DNA of 64,000 nt from Vesta saturnalis (lineage: Eukaryota; Arthropoda; Insecta; Coleoptera; Lampyridae). The notes beneath the pieces were generated by a model that saw only the letters and a list, made by a program, of their open reading frames with translations, was not told where the DNA came from and searched no databases. A program made the translations under genes and the position numbers. The stretch spans positions 2,045,001 through 2,109,000 of the forward strand of contig JARFJB010000896.1 of NCBI GenBank assembly GCA_036346205.1, given 5' to 3'. Position 1 is the first letter of the stretch, and each line of letters starts with the position of its first letter. This document shows, piece after piece, positions 60,540 to 64,000 of this stretch.

Positions 60540-60937
60540 ACATTCTTCAGCATTTGAGGAGTAATACTAGCAAATGCTTCGAGAACTAATATTTGTAAAA
60601 TTTCTTCGTTTTCAAGGTGTTATATCTGGAGAACGGGCTGGCCACAGTACATTTGCATGAGTGGCAATACATCTTTCTGGAAATCTAACTGGCAGGTAAT
60701 CTCTGGCTTCTCTGGAATTATGTGCTGGTGCGTCGTCCTGCATAAACCAACAACCTTCAACTTCTTGGAAAGGCAAATCGTTCAAAGCTATCTCTAATTC
60801 ATTTTGGAGTAAAATGTAAATGAAAGGACCTATAATTCGAGTACCGAATATAGAAGCCCACATATTAAATCCGAAACGGTGTTGGTGTTTGGCCGTTTTG
60901 TACAGACGTGGATTTACTCTTGCCCAATAATGAGCAT
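60540..60937 (-). pseudogene. Transposase of the split element, C-terminal half
   Basis: From the nested insertion outward the frame reads HYWARVNPRLYKTAKHQHRF near 60930-60875, then MWASIFGTRI, WFMQDDAPAHNSREARDYLP with the second catalytic Asp, and LWPARSPDITP near 60615. The LDFFLWG block with the third Asp is missing: after ITP the sequence jumps to a tail with ASITPQMLKNVLDATVRR near 60560-60500. The protein lacks its third Asp and is cut in two, so it is inactive. It is related to the transposase at 28429-29494. Confidence 0.8.
60925..60937. repeat. Target-site duplication, left copy (13 bp)
   Basis: CAATAATGAGCAT, repeated at 62346-62358 on the other side of the Penelope-like insertion. 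Confidence 0.8.
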
Positions 60938-60959
60938 AACCTAATTCTGATGAACCCGG

Positions 60960-62020
60960 TTTTCCCTAGGTTGTATGCGTTACCGAAAATACACAAACCG
61001 AACTTACTAATGAGACCTATTGTTTCATTTACGAACACACCTGTTTCAAAACTTTCGGGATGGCTTAATCAGATTTTACGTTCTTGCTTAGATTTTCAAT
61101 TTCCTTACGCTATAAAAATTCTTCAGAATTAGCTAACAATTTAACCAACTTTAATATAGAACAACATTTCACACTACTCTTTCGATATCGTGAACCTTTT
61201 TCCGAATGTACCTTTCGAAGACTGCTTACAAATTATCGATGCTTATCTATATAACTCTAATATTCCTAATCATTGTTGTGTTTCTTAGAGACTGTCTCAA
61301 ACTGTGCCATAGCCAAAATTTCTTTAAATTTGATAACAATAACTATAATCAACTGTCAGGTTTACCTATGGGCAGTAACCTTTCACCTTTGCTGGCAGAA
61401 CTTTTCCTTTCCTCTCTAGAATCCAATAATATTTTCAAGAACAATATGATAAATAAACACTTTAAATTATACAGAAGATACGTAGATGATATTTTTGTGG
61501 TGTTCGATGGAATACACAAGATATTCAGAATTGCTTTGAATTTCTAAATAATTTACATCCTCGGATAGAATTCACCTTGGAAAAGAAAGGAGTCGAATTT
61601 TAAATTTTATGGATTTAAAAATAACCAGGTTGAAGGATAGGTTGGACAAAGACATTCACAGGAAACCCACTACTACCGATCATGTCATACCTTATAATTC
61701 TTTCCATTCTCATACAGATCAATTATCAGCTTTCAGGTTTTTCTTTCACAGACTTTTCAACCTTCCTTTAGGGAAAAAATTTTAAAAGAACTTAATATCA
61801 TTTTGAAATAGCACATAGAAATGAATTTCCGTTGCACATAATTAAAAACCTTTACAATAAGTACAAGAAAATCTTCCACACTAGACATCACACCACTCTC
61901 ACCACAATTGATGACAAGGATTCAAAAAAGTTTGTTTCATTGCCTTACATTGGCCCCTCTTCATACTTTTTCAAAAATCTTTTTAAACAACATAACATAC
62001 ACATTTCATTTAATTCATAA
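60960..62020 (+). pseudogene. Penelope-like reverse transcriptase, broken
   Basis: Pieces in order: LYALPKIHKPNLLMRPIVSF (60970-61030, the typical LYGLPKIHK start), a palm motif SFDIVNLFPNVPFEDC near 61178-61225 with the first catalytic Asp, LSGLPMGSNLSPLLAELFL (61350-61410), YRRYVDDIFVVFDG with the catalytic YVDD (about 61470-61515), DLKITRLKDRLDKDIHRKPT near 61610-61670, and SLPYIGPSSYFFKNLFKQHN (about 61940-62000), the RT/endonuclease linker. Frame breaks separate most pieces. Catalytic Asp residues are kept. The stop at 62020 comes where GIY-YIG would begin. Confidence 0.8.
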
Positions 62021-62127
62021 ATCATTACTATGACTACAGCAGTATAGCCTCTTATTCTACTGAATTAGATTTTAAGTAGGTATTCTTGATATTGTCAATT
62101 CTTACTTAGTTAAGTTATTATTTTTAG

Positions 62128-62172
62128 TGCCTGATGATGACAATGTATTAATCTTGTCGAAACATGTCGCCT
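62128..62172 (+). ncRNA. Hammerhead ribozyme motif (type I) of the Penelope-like element
   Basis: All invariant blocks are present in order: CTGATGA (62131-62137), stem II GACAA/TTGTC (62139-62143 with 62154-62158) with a 10-base loop, GAAA (62159-62162), a minimal stem III in ACATGT (62162-62167) and the cleavage triplet GTC at 62166-62168. The base after cleavage (G62169, C62170) pairs with C62130 and G62129 as the start of stem I; further pairing is weak. Such ribozymes are established in terminal repeats of Penelope-like elements. The very short stem III fits the minimal forms, which may work as dimers. Confidence 0.65.
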
Positions 62173-62345
62173 CTTCTATATCAAGTTATTTTCATAACAG
62201 TAATTTGACTCTTATGCTTGTTCTGAAATAATTAAAAACAGAATTTCATGGGGAAGGTTTTGAGTTTTATTAGCATCGATTAAAGATTCCAACCCCATTT
62301 TGAGTTTTCAAGTTTTCATCTAATACAAATTTGGACAACAATGAA

Positions 62346-62358
62346 CAATAATGAGCAT
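62346..62358. repeat. Target-site duplication, right copy (13 bp)
   Basis: CAATAATGAGCAT, identical to 60925-60937. Confidence 0.8.
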
Positions 62359-62891
62359 TTATGCGATTAAAAATTCCATTATTATTAACCATACTTTCAT
62401 CGGACCATATTATTTTATTCGGAAAATATTCATTGTCTTGAGATTGACGTTTATACCATTCGAAAAATATTCTACGTCTTTCTGGGTCACCTGGTCGAAG
62501 TCCTTGGCAAATTCTAGATTTATATGGATGTACTTTCTTCTTCTTTAGAACATAATGAGCAGTGGAATGGGCTATGCCAGTTGCATCTTCAATTTTCCTA
62601 GTAGAAACCTCTGGATTTTCCGTTACAGCTAATAAAACAGTATTGGCTTTTTCTTCATTGAGGTTTTTTGCGAGATTTTACAGGTTTTTTGAACGCACCA
62701 TATTCTTTTAGATTAACTGCTAATGTGCGAAAAGTTCTTTTGTGAGGTTGACGCCTTTCTGTATATTTGTTTAAATACATTATTTCGGCTTCAGAACAAT
62801 TACGTTGACACAAAATGTAACACGTCAGTATATCGAATTTTTCATTATTTGAAAAATTTACTCCTACCATATTGTTTTTAGGTAAACACAA
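62346..62891 (-). pseudogene. Transposase of the split element, N-terminal half
   Basis: The likely start lies at 62891 or the next methionine 24 bases on (MVGVNFSNNEKFDILTCYIL). The N-terminal helix-turn-helix is DUF4817-like, with YTERRQPHKRTFRTLAVNLK. After a frameshift near 62660 the frame continues NEEKANTVLLAVTENPEVST, HYVLKKKKVHPYKSR, LRPGDPERRRIFFEWYKRQ and KIIWSDESM with the first catalytic Asp (about 62403), to FNRINAHY at the insertion site. The C-terminal half resumes at 60937. The order and motifs parallel the transposase at 28429-29494. Confidence 0.8.
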
Positions 62892-63095
62892 AATATAATT
62901 AACTCAAAGACCACCAAACAAACGTAATACGGACAACAATCAATTATGATAGGTAGGTAAACAAAATGCAAAGCCAACTTATTTTTATCAAATGCATCAG
63001 TACAACGGAAGGTGTATTTTAACTGTTTAATTAATAGTATTTTCACTAAATACATACTTATGATTTATTTTATTCGCAACAGGCATTAGAAAATG

Positions 63096-63586
63096 AGAAA
63101 ACGTTATTTTATAATAATTTTACAGTTTTGTAATGTTTCTAGTATTAGCTTTAACTGTACGTTTTCAATGTTTTACATTGAATATGAATTTTCTCATCCG
63201 AAACGTATCAAAAATATAAAGTGTGATATATCGTTGAATTCAGAATCGAGGAGAGAATTTAAATATAGCCAAAATAATTTTTTCGTGGATTTAAAAAATA
63301 AAGTTGATAAACGAAACATTGTATCAAAAATTGAATAACAGCATTAAGTAGAGCTAGAGAAGTGGCAATGAAAATGTGCTCTTCTTTTCTTGATAGCTCT
63401 TCAAATAAGGTCAGAAAAAAGTAAAAACGAAAATCAGAAAATTCAATTTTTTTCAAATATCTCAAAAACTACAATGACCATAAATACATCCTCTCAAATG
63501 CGTAACTTTTGTTCCATTTAACCGACCTTCCATCTCTTACCGTTTCCGAGATCCCCATAGTGGGCATCCTTATCTTGAATACGGTG
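63096..63586 (-). repeat. Right TIR, about 491 bp
   Basis: Reverse complement of 59890-60414 with few differences. The open frame at 63093-63338 is an artefact of the TIR, and its counterpart in the left TIR is the minus frame at 60189-60470. Confidence 0.85.
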
Positions 63587-63588
63587 TA

Positions 63589-64000
63589 TGTGAATGAGAC
63601 ACGTTAAATGAATATGTTGGTTGAATAATGAACATATCGTGGCAGTAGGATACAAAAAAATTAAAATAAGCATATTGTCAAAAATTACAAGAAAAGAGTG
63701 AACTTCGGTTGAACGCGGTATGAGTATAAAATTATGACCAGTAAAATCTAGATGCTGAAACATGAAAATAAATTAATTTAAAACGCACAGTTTTTTTATA
63801 ATAGTAGAACAGGTTATTTAGGCAGGAACTGTAAGGCAAGTGACGATAACGTCAGCAGCGTTTTTTTTTAATTATTCTTTTAGTTTTTGAAAATTGTTTA
63901 TACTTAGTTATTAATTTTGTGATCATCGGGCGGTTTAGAGATGTTCAGCTATGAGTTTTAGATGTTTGTGTCGTGTTTACCTTGTGTTGTATGTCCTAAT
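63589..64000. other. A+T-rich stretch, nothing recognised
   Basis: No motif or repeat seen. Confidence 0.5.

Larger units (their letters stand above)
60938..62345 (+). mobile_element. Penelope-like retroelement, 5'-truncated, nested
   Basis: A 1.4-kb insert flanked by the 13-bp repeat CAATAATGAGCAT. It encodes reverse transcriptase of Penelope type on the plus strand and ends with a hammerhead ribozyme motif about 180 bp before its 3' boundary. The GIY-YIG endonuclease domain expected after the linker is not visible, so this copy is either an endonuclease-lacking type or a deleted copy. It interrupts the transposase of the surrounding DNA transposon. Confidence 0.8.
59890..63586 (-). mobile_element. 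Long-TIR mariner-like DNA transposon, split by a Penelope-like element
   Basis: The ends are CACCGTGTCCAAGATAAGGA at 59890 and the complement ending CGGTG at 63586, each with TA outside (59888-59889, 63587-63588). TIRs are about 500 bp. The total is 3697 bp, of which 1421 bp is the nested insertion plus one target duplication, so the original was about 2.28 kb, close to the 2.24-kb element at 27882-30121. The transposase is on the minus strand. Confidence 0.85.

Noticed and set aside
60949..60990. A second hammerhead at CTGATGAACCCGG
   Set aside because: CTGATGA is present, but no stem II pairing and no properly spaced GAAA follow.
1..64000. tRNA, rRNA or snRNA genes
   Set aside because: No tRNA A/B boxes with a foldable cloverleaf and no conserved rRNA blocks were noticed by eye; a tRNAscan-type search was not possible.

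Overview
The window looks like nuclear DNA of an arthropod, most likely an insect. It is A+T-rich, has long (AT)n and (GT)n microsatellites, no bacterial-style gene packing, no rRNA or tRNA gene that I could see, and a dense layer of transposable elements of families typical of insect genomes. The species cannot be named from the sequence alone. No host gene is certain; two short open segments at 50.9 and 51.8 kb are the best candidates for host exons. Nearly all recognisable coding sequence is transposon-derived and broken.

Layout. 0-2.2 kb: 3' part of a Tx1/L1-like LINE on the minus strand, cut off at a (GT)n tract. 3-5 kb: microsatellites, a 91-bp tandem duplication and two inverted hammerhead-ribozyme-like repeats. 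5.8-7.0 kb: a complete but dead mariner with terminal inverted repeats (TIRs). 7.8-9.3 kb: a dead hAT (ZMYM1-like) transposase. 9.8-11.2 kb: two tandem copies of an R4/Dong-like LINE fragment. 12.9-14.8 kb: a Tc1/IS630-type element with TA duplication and a deleted catalytic core. 16.4-17.6 kb: two piggyBac fragments. 19.4-22.0 kb: a 2.5-kb solo LTR. 23.7-25.6 kb: a decayed gene of the insect 'WSDxCxxQNRN' transposon-related family. 27.9-30.1 kb: a mariner-like element with TIRs of about 430-460 bp and a transposase nearly intact apart from two frameshifts. 32.6-35.4 kb: a Jockey/CR1-type LINE. 37.9-39.1 kb: a second IS630-type transposase relic. 40.0-40.9 kb: a GC-richer unclassified block with an ATG-less open frame. 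42.2-43.3 kb: a second LINE RT relic. 52.2-57.9 kb: a Gypsy LTR retrotransposon split by a second copy of the 2.5-kb solo LTR. 59.9-63.6 kb: a second long-TIR mariner-like element, split by a Penelope-like element (PLE) that carries a hammerhead ribozyme motif.

The genes do not form pathways; the useful reading is an insertion history. Gypsy was inserted before the solo LTR that splits it (4-bp duplication). The long-TIR mariner was inserted before the PLE that splits it (13-bp duplication). The most notable items are the hammerhead motif in the PLE and three decayed hammerhead-like repeats elsewhere, the pair of 2.5-kb solo LTRs, and the two mariner-like elements with roughly 0.5-kb TIRs. 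All family calls are by eye from motifs; no search was run.
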